Shown one piece after another: positions 56,878 to 64,000 of a DNA stretch of 64,000 bases; the stretch's first letter is position 1; the number at the start of each line of letters is the position of its first letter. Below the pieces are notes generated by a model. It had not been told where the DNA came from and did not search any database. It was given only the letters and a program-made list of their open reading frames with translations. Both the position numbers and the translations under genes were made by a program. Origin of the DNA: Mesorhizobium sp. M3A.F.Ca.ET.080.04.2.1. Lineage in GTDB: Bacteria; Pseudomonadota; Alphaproteobacteria; Rhizobiales; Rhizobiaceae. The DNA lies in contig NZ_CP034451.1 of NCBI RefSeq assembly GCF_003952525.1, positions 1,798,001-1,862,000 of the forward strand. Direction: 5' to 3'.

Positions 56878-58254
56878 GTGGCAAGAAATCCCAGGATCAC
56901 TTTCATCGGCGCCGGCTCGACGGTGTTCATGAAGAACATCGTCGGCGACGTGCTGCAGCGGCCAGCGCTGTCAGGCGCGACCATCGCTTTGATGGACATC
57001 AATCCGCAGCGGCTGGAAGAGAGCGCCACCGTCGTCAGCAAGCTGATCGCGACGCTCGGGGTGGAGGCGAAGGCCGAGACCTATTGCGATCAGCGCAAGG
57101 CGCTGGCCGGCGCCGACTTCGTCGTCGTCGCCTTCCAGATCGGCGGCTACGAGCCGTGCACCGTGACCGACTTCGAGGTGCCGAAGAAATACGGACTGCG
57201 GCAGACGATCGCCGACACGCTCGGCGTCGGCGGCATCATGCGCGGCTTAAGGACAGTGCCGCATCTGTGGAAGATCTGCGAGGACATGGCCGCCGTCTGC
57301 CCCGGCGCGATCATGCTGCAATATGTCAACCCGATGGCGATCAACACCTGGGCGATCGCCGAGAAATACCCGCAGATCAAGCAGGTCGGCCTCTGCCATT
57401 CCGTGCAGGGCACTGCAATGGAACTGGCGCACGACCTGGACCTGCCCTACGAGGAAATCCGCTATCGCTCGGCCGGCATCAACCACATGGCCTTCTATCT
57501 CGAGTTCGAGCATCGCCAGCCCGATGGCTCCTACCGCGACCTCTATCCCGATCTGGTCCGCGCCTATCGCGAAGGCCGCGCGCCGAAGCCCGGCTGGAAC
57601 CCGCGCTGCCCGAACAAGGTGCGCTACGAGATGCTGACCCGGCTCGGCTATTTCGTCACCGAGAGTTCGGAGCATTTCGCCGAATATACGCCCTATTTCA
57701 TCAAGGACGGGCGCCCCGACCTGATCGAGAAATATGGCATCCCGCTCGACGAATATCCGAAACGCTGCGTCGAGCAGATCGAGCGCTGGAAAGGCCAGGC
57801 GGAAGCCTATCGTTCGGCCGACCGGATCGCGGTGACGCAGTCGAAGGAATATGCCTCCTCGATCATGAACTCGGTGTGGACCGGCGAGCCGTCGGTGATC
57901 TACGGCAATGTCCGCAACAATGGCTGCATCACCTCGCTGCCCTTCGACTGCGCCGCGGAAGTCCCCTGCCTGGTCGATGCCTCGGGCATCCAGCCGACCC
58001 ATATCGGCGACCTGCCGCCGCAGCTCACCGCGCTGATCCGCACCAACATCAACGTGCAGGAGCTTACGGTGCGGGCGCTGACGAGCGAGAACCGCGAACA
58101 CATCTACCACGCGGCGATGATGGATCCGCACACGGCGGCCGAGCTCGACCTCGACCAGATCTGGTCACTGATCGACGACCTCATCGTCGCTCATGGCGAC
58201 TGGCTGCCGGAGTGGGTGCGCAAAGGCGACAGTCGCAAGACCCGGGCCGCTTGA
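56878..58254 (+). CDS. GH4-family alpha-galactosidase-like glycosidase
   Basis: The 458-residue NAD-dependent glycosidase has the NAD-binding GAGSTVFMKN, YVNPMAINTWA, the Mn-ligand CHSVQGT and GINHMAFYLEFE, all of family GH4, closest to AglA/MelA alpha-galactosidases. The mechanism uses NAD+ redox at C3. I chose GTG at 56878 (VARNPRITFIG), 5 bp after a GGAGG site; 56863 is also open. It lies alone, with no sugar transporter gene beside it. Confidence 0.9.
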   Translation: MARNPRITFIGAGSTVFMKNIVGDVLQRPALSGATIALMDINPQRLEESATVVSKLIATLGVEAKAETYCDQRKALAGADFVVVAFQIGGYEPCTVTDFEVPKKYGLRQTIADTLGVGGIMRGLRTVPHLWKICEDMAAVCPGAIMLQYVNPMAINTWAIAEKYPQIKQVGLCHSVQGTAMELAHDLDLPYEEIRYRSAGINHMAFYLEFEHRQPDGSYRDLYPDLVRAYREGRAPKPGWNPRCPNKVRYEMLTRLGYFVTESSEHFAEYTPYFIKDGRPDLIEKYGIPLDEYPKRCVEQIERWKGQAEAYRSADRIAVTQSKEYASSIMNSVWTGEPSVIYGNVRNNGCITSLPFDCAAEVPCLVDASGIQPTHIGDLPPQLTALIRTNINVQELTVRALTSENREHIYHAAMMDPHTAAELDLDQIWSLIDDLIVAHGDWLPEWVRKGDSRKTRAA

Positions 58255-58273
58255 CCGGAACGGGTTGGCAGGA

Positions 58274-59554
58274 TCAGGCGCCAGCCTGTTCGCGCTCGAC
58301 GGCGCGCCAGCCGATGTCGCGGCGGCAGAAGCCCTGCGGCCAGTCGATAAGATCAACCGCCGCGTACGCCTTGGCCTGCGCCTCGCCAACCGTCGCGCCG
58401 GTCGCGGTGACGTTGAGCACGCGGCCGCCATTGGCGACCAGCGCGCCGCCATTGATGGCGGTGCCGGCATGGAAGATCTCGGTGCCGTCGCTGGCGGCCT
58501 CGTCGAGACCGCGGATGACCGAGCCCTTTTCCGGCGTGCCGGGATAGCCCCTCGCCGCCATCACCACGGTCAGGGCCGCGTCGTCGCTCCAGCGGACCGA
58601 CATATGCGAGAGCTGGCCGTCGACGGCGGCGTTGAGCAGCACCAGCAGGTCGTCCTTCAGCCGCATCATCAGCACCTGGCATTCGGGATCGCCGAAGCGC
58701 GTGTTGTATTCAATCAGCTTCGGCCCCCGGTCGGTGATCATCAGCCCGGCAAACAGGATGCCGGCGAAAGGCGAGCCGAGATTGGCCATGCCGCGCATGG
58801 TCGGCTCGATGATCTCGCGCATGGTGCGCTCGGTCATTTCGGGCGTCATCACCGGCGCCGGGGAATAGGCGCCCATGCCGCCGGTGTTCGGGCCGACATC
58901 GCCGTCGCCGACGCGCTTGTGATCCTGCGCGGTGCCGAAGGGCAGCGCGGTGGCGCCGTCACACAGGCAGAAGAAGCTCGCCTCCTCGCCGCGCAGATAT
59001 TCCTCGACCACGACCTCGGCCCCGGCGGCGCCAAACGAGCCGTCGAAACAGGCCTCGAGCGCAGCAATCGCTTCGGGCAGCGTCATGGCCACCGTGACGC
59101 CCTTGCCGGCGGCGAGGCCGTCGGCCTTGATGACGATCGGTGCGCCCGTATTCTCCACATAGGCCTTGGCCGAGGTCAGGTCGCCGAAGCGACCATAGGC
59201 GGCGGTGGGAATGTTGAACTTCGCGCAAAGGTCCTTGGTGAAGCCCTTCGAGCCTTCGAGCCGCGCCGCGGCCTTGGACGGTCCGAAGACGCGGATGCCC
59301 CAGGCGCGCAGGTCATCGGCGATGCCGGCCACCAGCGGGCCTTCCGGACCGACCACGACGAGGTCGATCTGCTTCTCCCGGCAGAAGGCGGCGACAGCGG
59401 AATGGTCGGCGACGTCGAGCTTCACGAGTTCGGCAAGGCGGGCGATGCCGGGGTTGCCCGGCGAGGCATAGAGCCTAGTCAAGAGCGGCGAGGCGGCGAT
59501 CTTCCAGGCAAGCGCGTGTTCGCGGCCGCCGGAGCCGAGAAGAAGAACGTTCAT
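58274..59554 (-). CDS. purD: Phosphoribosylamine-glycine ligase
   Basis: PurD makes GAR in purine synthesis. The 426-residue ATP-grasp protein begins [18 protein letters not shown] and has [32 protein letters not shown] and [14 protein letters not shown] [12 protein letters not shown]. Length is normal. The ATG at 59554 has an AGAGGTGG site. It is convergent with the GH4 gene and divergent from ubiA. Confidence 0.97.
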   Translation of the reverse strand: MNVLLLGSGGREHALAWKIAASPLLTRLYASPGNPGIARLAELVKLDVADHSAVAAFCREKQIDLVVVGPEGPLVAGIADDLRAWGIRVFGPSKAAARLEGSKGFTKDLCAKFNIPTAAYGRFGDLTSAKAYVENTGAPIVIKADGLAAGKGVTVAMTLPEAIAALEACFDGSFGAAGAEVVVEEYLRGEEASFFCLCDGATALPFGTAQDHKRVGDGDVGPNTGGMGAYSPAPVMTPEMTERTMREIIEPTMRGMANLGSPFAGILFAGLMITDRGPKLIEYNTRFGDPECQVLMMRLKDDLLVLLNAAVDGQLSHMSVRWSDDAALTVVMAARGYPGTPEKGSVIRGLDEAASDGTEIFHAGTAINGGALVANGGRVLNVTATGATVGEAQAKAYAAVDLIDWPQGFCRRDIGWRAVEREQAGA

Positions 59555-59768
59555 GGCCACCTCTTGCTGATCGTCTTGCTGAACCCGCTATTGGTCCAAG
59601 CGCGACGGGTCAAGGCGTGTTGGCAATTTGGCGGCGGTTGCACACGACAACAATAGCGCGCCGGCTGGCGTTCAGACAGCGCAGGCTTCGCCGCCTCACG
59701 ATGTTTTCACCGCGCGAGCGACAACGCGCCTGCTTGACGGCGTTCGGCACTGCTGCCACTCCAGCACG

Positions 59769-60752
59769 ATGGAAACCATCCAGTCCAAAGCATCCCAGGG
59801 CCGCGTTGCTGATGCTCCGAGCGGCCATTGGGTGTACCGGGCGCTGCCGCGCCGGCTCTGGCCCTATGCGCAGCTCGCGCGCTGGGACAGGCCGATCGGC
59901 TGGCAGCTGCTGTTGTGGCCCTGCTGGTGGTCGGCAGCGCTTGCGGCAAGCGCCTATCCGCGCCCGTCCGATCCGCTGCTGACGCTGCTGCCGGCGCCCT
60001 GGTACCTGCTGCTGTTCCTGGTCGGCGCGATCGCCATGCGCGGCGCCGGCTGCACCTATAACGACCTGGCCGACGAGGACATCGACAACCAGGTGGAGCG
60101 CACCCGCTCGCGGCCGCTGCCGGCCGGCAAGGTGACGCGCCGCCAGGCGTGGATCTTCCTGGTCGTCCAGGCGCTGGTCGGGCTCGTGGTGCTGCTGCAG
60201 TTCAACAGCTTCGCCATCCCGCTCGGCATCGCCTCGCTCGCCATCGTCGCCGTCTATCCATTCATGAAGCGCATCACCAACTGGCCGCAATTCGTGCTCG
60301 GGCTGGCCTTCTCGTGGGGCGCGCTGATGGGCTGGGCGGTCGAGTTCGGCGATCTCGATGGCCCCGCCATCATGCTCTATATCGGGTCGATCCTGTGGGT
60401 GATCGGCTACGACACGATCTACGCGCATCAGGACAAGGAGGACGACGCCATCGTCGGCGTGCGCTCGACGGCCCGCCTGTTCGGCGACAACACCAAGACC
60501 TGGCTGGTCGCGCTCTATGGCGGCGCGCTCGCCTGCTTCGCCATTGCCTTCGCTTCGGCGCAGGTGCCGATGCCGGCACTGGCCGGGCTGATCGCCGCCG
60601 GCGCGCATATGGCGCGCCAGATCATCCGGCTCGACATCAACAATCCGGATCAGTGCCTCAGGCTGTTCAAGTCGAACAACCAGGTCGGCTGGCTGATCTT
60701 TCTGGGCCTGATCGGCGGGGCGCTGTGGGTGGCGCTGAAGCCGCTGGTGTAG
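59769..60752 (+). CDS. ubiA: 4-hydroxybenzoate octaprenyltransferase
   Basis: UbiA attaches the polyprenyl chain to 4-hydroxybenzoate for ubiquinone. The 327-residue membrane protein has the aspartate motifs NDLADEDIDNQVERTRSRP and YDTIYAHQDKEDDAIVGV, and about eight hydrophobic helices. I chose the ATG at 59769 (METIQSKASQ). The upstream frame is not conserved. It is followed by the repeat element at 60764. Confidence 0.95.
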   Translation: METIQSKASQGRVADAPSGHWVYRALPRRLWPYAQLARWDRPIGWQLLLWPCWWSAALAASAYPRPSDPLLTLLPAPWYLLLFLVGAIAMRGAGCTYNDLADEDIDNQVERTRSRPLPAGKVTRRQAWIFLVVQALVGLVVLLQFNSFAIPLGIASLAIVAVYPFMKRITNWPQFVLGLAFSWGALMGWAVEFGDLDGPAIMLYIGSILWVIGYDTIYAHQDKEDDAIVGVRSTARLFGDNTKTWLVALYGGALACFAIAFASAQVPMPALAGLIAAGAHMARQIIRLDINNPDQCLRLFKSNNQVGWLIFLGLIGGALWVALKPLV

Positions 60753-60763
60753 CGGGACTTTCC

Positions 60764-60904
60764 TTCTCCCTTTGTGGGAGAAGGTGGATCGGCGCGCAGC
60801 GCGGAGACGATTGAGAGGTGTTGGACGGATCGCCGTCCTTGCCAAGCTGATCACCTCTCATCCGTCGCTTTCGGCGACACCTTCTCCCACAAACAAGGGG
60901 AGAA
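60764..60904. repeat. 141-bp palindromic intergenic repeat
   Basis: The left end (60764-60786: ttctccctttgtgggagaaggtg) and the right end (60878-60904: caccttctcccacaaacaag and ggggagaa) are inverted repeats with small gaps. An inner pair (ttgagaggtg 60811-60820, tcacctctca 60851-60860) gives a second arm. It lies between convergent ubiA and the DUF6101 gene. Confidence 0.8.
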
Positions 60905-60916
60905 AGAGGAATCGCA

Positions 60917-61483
60917 CTACTGGCGCGCGATGATCTCCTGGCCATCGACGACAAGCCTCAGGCCGAGACTGCCGGCCTTGCGGCGGGCCAGGAAACGCGG
61001 GCGGCGCGTGGTGGAGATGCGGCCCTTGCGGCGTTCCTGCGGGGGCAGCGTCTTGATGGCGGCGCCAAGCGATTCTTCCAGTGTGCGGGCAATGCCGTCG
61101 GCCTCGATCAGGAGCATCGGCAGACGATAGGCCTCGGCCCAGGCGCGCCAGTCGGCGGCGACGTCATCGAGATCGTCGGCGACCAGCAGCGGCACCGACA
61201 GCATCGGATCGTTGTGTAGGAGTTCCAGCGTCACGGTGACGTTGCCGTCCGGATCTTCCATGGCGCGGGCGGCGACGCCGCGGAACGCCTTGGCGGGCAG
61301 CGCGATGATCGCCGGCACGCCGCTCATCTCCAGCGTACGGCGGATGATGGCGCCACGCTGGTCGATGGTGAAGGTAACATCGCCATAGTCGTCGCGCGTG
61401 GCATAGCTCACCATCTGCGGCAGGCGAAACGGGTCGAGACGCATGTTGCGCCCGGCCCAGACTGGCTTCAGCCCGGTGTTCAT
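60917..61483 (-). CDS. DUF6101 family protein
   Basis: The 188-residue protein begins MNTGLKPVWAGRNMRLDPF and looks like the DUF6101 family of Rhizobiales: FTIDQRGAIIRRTLEMSGVPAII-type segment and a C-terminal basic stretch with SLGLRLVVDGQEIIARQ. There is no catalytic signature I can name. Short hairpin ggccgg-ttttt-ccggcc lies in its leader at 61531-61547. The start at 61483 has a GGAAGG site. Confidence 0.75.
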   Translation of the reverse strand: MNTGLKPVWAGRNMRLDPFRLPQMVSYATRDDYGDVTFTIDQRGAIIRRTLEMSGVPAIIALPAKAFRGVAARAMEDPDGNVTVTLELLHNDPMLSVPLLVADDLDDVAADWRAWAEAYRLPMLLIEADGIARTLEESLGAAIKTLPPQERRKGRISTTRRPRFLARRKAGSLGLRLVVDGQEIIARQ

Positions 61484-61668
61484 CGAATGCCTTCCTGTCT
61501 CTCCTGAGGGCCGTTTTCCGGTTCTCTCCGGGCCGGTTTTTCCGGCCTTCGTTCTGAGAAGAAACATTAGCGCTGGCTCCTTACCGGCGCGCTTAAGAAA
61601 GTCGGTTAAATTTTGCTGATCTAAGGGATGGTTATCGGAATGCGACCAACCACCAGCTGTTGGAAGGA

Positions 61669-63099
61669 TCAGATAACCTTACCGGGATTCATGATGCCGG
61701 CCGGATCGAAGGCCGCCTTCACCCGGCGCATCAGGTCGATCGCCATCGCCGGGGCCGTGGCGATCAGTTCGTCACGCTTCAGCTGGCCGATGCCATGCTC
61801 GGCCGAGATCGAGCCGTGCAAGGAGCGCACCACGTCATGCACCGCCTGGTTCATGGTGTGGTAGAGGCCGAGGAAGGCTTCATCATCGCCGCCCTCGGGA
61901 CGAGAGATGTTATAATGAAGATTGCCGTCCCCCATGTGACCGAAGCAGACGACGCGCGCATCGGGACTGACCGAGGCGACGGCGCCCGCCGCCTTTTCGA
62001 TGAAGTCGGGAATCGAGGCGATCGGAACCGAAATATCATGCTTGATCGAGGCGCCTTCCGGCTTCTGGCACTCGGGCAGCACCTCGCGGAAATTCCACAA
62101 GGCATCGCCCTGGGCGAGGCTTGCCGCGATCACCGCGTCGCCGACGATACCCTGCTCCAGGCCAGCCGACAGCACCTCCTCGATCAGCGCCCTGCCATCC
62201 TCTTCCGAGCGGCCTGAAGAGACCTGCATCAGCACATACCATGGCCAGTCATCGGCCAGCAGACGGGTCACGCCCGGCGCGTGCCGCAGCGTGTAATCGT
62301 AGGGCCGCTTGCCGATCAGTTCGAAGGCGGTGAGCGAGGCGCCCGCACGATCCGACGCCAGGGTAAAGAGCGAGAGCGCCGCCCGGGCCGACGACAGACC
62401 GGCAAAGGCCACCTCCCTGCCCTTCGGCTTGGGGAAGAGTTTCAGCACCGCGGCGGTGATGACGCCGAGCGTGCCTTCAGCGCCCACGAACAGGTTCTTC
62501 AAATCATAGCCGGTGTTGTCCTTCTTCAGCTTGCGCAGATCGTCGAACACCTCGCCGGTCGGCAGCACCACCTCGACGCCGAGGCAGAGCTCGCGCGCAT
62601 TGCCATAGGCAAGCACGCCGGTGCCGCCGGCATTGGAAGAAAGATTACCGCCGACCTGGCAGGAGCCCTGCGCGGCAAGCGAGAGCGGAAACAGCCGCCC
62701 GGCGGCGTCGGCCGCCTCCTGCAGCGTCTGCAGGATGACGCCGGCCTCGGCGGTGATGGTGTTCGACAGAACATCGATCTCGCGGATACGGTTCAGCCTC
62801 GACAGCGACAGGACGATCTCGCGGCCGGACTTGTCCGGCACCTGGGCGCCCACCAGCCCGGTGTTGCCGCTCTGCGGCACGACCGGCGTTCCGCTCTCGC
62901 TCGCCAGGCGCATGATGCGGCTCACTTCATCGACGCTGCCGGGCCTCAGCACCAGCGACGTCCTGCCATGCCAGAGACCGCGGCGTTCCGTGATGAAGGG
63001 CGCGATGTCGGCCTGGTCGCGCAACGCGTATTGGTCGCCGACAATGGCGGCGAAGCGAGCGACAAGGCTGGGGTCGAGATCGGAAGACTGATCGTTCAT
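61669..63099 (-). CDS. FAD-linked oxidase (D-2-hydroxyglutarate / D-lactate dehydrogenase family)
   Basis: The 476-residue protein has the FAD-binding type-4 domain (PVVPQSGNTGLVGAQVPDKSG; GTGVLAYGNARELCLGVE) and the FAD-oxidase C domain (FGHMGDGNLHYNISRP and EHGIGQLKRDEL). This family oxidises D-2-hydroxy acids such as D-lactate or D-2-hydroxyglutarate; the specificity is open. It is followed by DUF6101 on the same strand after 185 bp. Confidence 0.92.
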   Translation of the reverse strand: MNDQSSDLDPSLVARFAAIVGDQYALRDQADIAPFITERRGLWHGRTSLVLRPGSVDEVSRIMRLASESGTPVVPQSGNTGLVGAQVPDKSGREIVLSLSRLNRIREIDVLSNTITAEAGVILQTLQEAADAAGRLFPLSLAAQGSCQVGGNLSSNAGGTGVLAYGNARELCLGVEVVLPTGEVFDDLRKLKKDNTGYDLKNLFVGAEGTLGVITAAVLKLFPKPKGREVAFAGLSSARAALSLFTLASDRAGASLTAFELIGKRPYDYTLRHAPGVTRLLADDWPWYVLMQVSSGRSEEDGRALIEEVLSAGLEQGIVGDAVIAASLAQGDALWNFREVLPECQKPEGASIKHDISVPIASIPDFIEKAAGAVASVSPDARVVCFGHMGDGNLHYNISRPEGGDDEAFLGLYHTMNQAVHDVVRSLHGSISAEHGIGQLKRDELIATAPAMAIDLMRRVKAAFDPAGIMNPGKVI

Positions 63100-63113
63100 G
63101 AGGCATGAACCTA

Positions 63114-63160
63114 GAGCAATTCCAGGAAAAGTGTGAAGCAGTTTCCGTCCGGAATTGCGT
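63114..63160. repeat. Third copy of the palindromic repeat of 40973-41080, inverted
   Basis: 'gagcaattccaggaaaagtg' to 'tccgtccggaattgcg' is the inverse complement of the 40973-41080 repeat with a few changes. It lies between tsaC and the FAD-linked oxidase gene. Confidence 0.8.
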
Positions 63161-63178
63161 CAAATCAATGAGATAGGC

Positions 63179-64000
63179 TCAGCCTGTCTTGTCACGCGGG
63201 GCGGCGGCGCGCGACAACCGGTCGTTGATCGCCTCACCGAGGCCGTCGAACGGGATCGGCTCGACGGCGATGGCCGCGGCGCCGCTGCGGTCGAGCGCCT
63301 GCATATGGGCGAACAGATTGGTGGCCGCCTCGCGCAGGTCGCCAGTCTCGGAAAGATTGCGCACCGCCACGGCGTGCTGCCAGCCTTCGGCGCGGGTGGC
63401 GCCGAAGGCGAGCAGCGCTTCGCCGCCGGCGATCTGCCGCACGTTGAGCCGCACCGATGCGCCCGGCGCGTAGTGCGAGGCGAGCATGCCCGGCGCCTCG
63501 ATGCCGGCGGCGCCGCGTAGCAGTTTCGCGCCGGCAATGGCTTCGATCTCCTCGGCGGCAATGCCGCCGGGCCGCAACAGCCGCACCGTGCCGTCCTCCA
63601 CTTTGACGATCGTCGATTCCAGCCCCACCGGCGTGGCGCCGCCATCGACCACCAGCTTGATCTTCTCGCCCAGATCGGCAGCGACGGCTTGCGCCGTGGT
63701 GGCGCTGATCCTGCCGGAGGAATTGGCGCTGGGGGCAGCGAGCGGCCGGCCGAGCCTCGCGATCAGCTCGCCGCCGAAGCCCCTCGGCATGCGCAGGGCA
63801 ATCGTGTCCAGCCCAGCCGTGGCTAGCGGATGGATGCCGTTTTCCGAGCGTTGCGGCAGCACCAGCGTCAGCGGTCCGGGCCAGAATGCCTCAGCCAGCC
63901 TCGTCGACAGCGGGTCGAGGACCGCGATGCGGGTTGCCATGGCGAGATCGGCGACATGGGCGATCAGCGGATTGAAGCGCGGACGGCCCTTGGCTTCGAA
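63179..64000 (-). CDS. tsaC: Threonylcarbamoyl-AMP synthase Sua5/TsaC (5' end outside window)
   Basis: Threonylcarbamoyl-AMP synthase is needed for t6A in tRNA. Reading leftward from the window end gives KGRPRFNPLIAHVADL, the conserved N-terminal motif, then WPGPLTLVLPQ, RPLAAPSANSSGRIS and GLESTIVKV. The C-terminal Sua5 domain starts around GMLASHYAPGASVRLNV, so this is the long Sua5 form. About 273 residues are present and the first codons lie beyond position 64000. Confidence 0.93.
   Translation of the reverse strand, partial: FEAKGRPRFNPLIAHVADLAMATRIAVLDPLSTRLAEAFWPGPLTLVLPQRSENGIHPLATAGLDTIALRMPRGFGGELIARLGRPLAAPSANSSGRISATTAQAVAADLGEKIKLVVDGGATPVGLESTIVKVEDGTVRLLRPGGIAAEEIEAIAGAKLLRGAAGIEAPGMLASHYAPGASVRLNVRQIAGGEALLAFGATRAEGWQHAVAVRNLSETGDLREAATNLFAHMQALDRSGAAAIAVEPIPFDGLGEAINDRLSRAAAPRDKTG

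Overview
This 64 kb window looks like the core chromosome of an alphaproteobacterium of the order Rhizobiales, most probably Mesorhizobium or a close relative. The reasons are the high GC content with strong third-position GC bias, the presence of the GANTC methylase CcrM and a DciA-type (DUF721) protein, the gene orders ispH-thrB-rnhA and ctaC-ctaD-ctaB-ctaG-ctaE-SURF1, the IalB, DUF1344, DUF6101 and RT0821/Lpp0805 families, and several short palindromic intergenic repeats typical of rhizobial genomes. I found no tRNA or rRNA gene, CRISPR array, transposase, prophage or plasmid function. The first 3 kb is the only part that looks accessory.

Layout. 1-3000: a truncated ATP-dependent DNA ligase behind a tandem duplication of its own 5' region, an AraC-type regulator, an orphan AT-richer HTH protein and an exact 88-bp tandem repeat. 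3000-12000: a chromosome-maintenance block with smc, a DsbA-like lipoprotein, dciA-like DUF721, mutY, two HAD hydrolases and ccrM. 12000-19200: a lipoprotein, thrC, an M16 peptidase, a RimJ-like acetyltransferase and a membrane PAS-GGDEF-EAL protein. 19200-24400: YqgE, an orphan DsbD-alpha/ScsB-like domain, a 1-Cys peroxiredoxin, DUF2938, rnhA, thrB and ispH. 24400-31500: the aa3-type cytochrome c oxidase cluster, reading leftward, with its assembly factors (Cox11, heme O synthase, SURF1), DUF983 and an L,D-transpeptidase. 31800-41000: IalB, TldD, a large secreted caspase homologue that has lost both catalytic residues, two rRNA methyltransferases and dxs. 41000-48700: pirin, DUF2277, xseB, a histone-deacetylase-family protein, bluB behind a cobalamin riboswitch, an unknown membrane protein, ribB with a degenerate cyclohydrolase domain, aroC and DUF1344. 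48700-55200: a frameshifted histidine phosphatase, fabI, a DnaJ-like chaperone, a surface lipoprotein, pdxH, an enoyl-CoA hydratase and an acyl-CoA dehydrogenase. 55200-64000: a GH25 lysozyme-like protein, a GH4 alpha-galactosidase-like enzyme, purD, ubiA, DUF6101, a FAD-linked oxidase and Sua5/TsaC, which runs off the window.

How the genes work together. Most are housekeeping genes: DNA maintenance and cell cycle (smc, mutY, ccrM, dciA-like, xseB, rnhA), aerobic respiration (cox cluster; ubiA for ubiquinone), isoprenoid supply (dxs, ispH), threonine synthesis (thrB, thrC), cofactors (ribB, bluB, pdxH) and fatty acids (fabI, acyl-CoA dehydrogenase, hydratase). Several adjacent genes share 4-nt ATGA stop/start overlaps (thrB/rnhA, DUF983/SURF1, ctaB/CoxF-like, tlyA/rlmD-like), which suggests translational coupling.

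The most unusual items are the pseudo-caspase at 34053-36536, a pair of ~180-190 bp non-coding elements with 19-26 bp terminal inverted repeats (48718-48906 and 55341-55520), the cyclohydrolase-dead RibB, the degenerate GGDEF in an otherwise intact EAL protein, and a one-base homopolymer frameshift in a phosphoglycerate-mutase-family gene. I did not find a clearly new multi-gene defence or mobile system.
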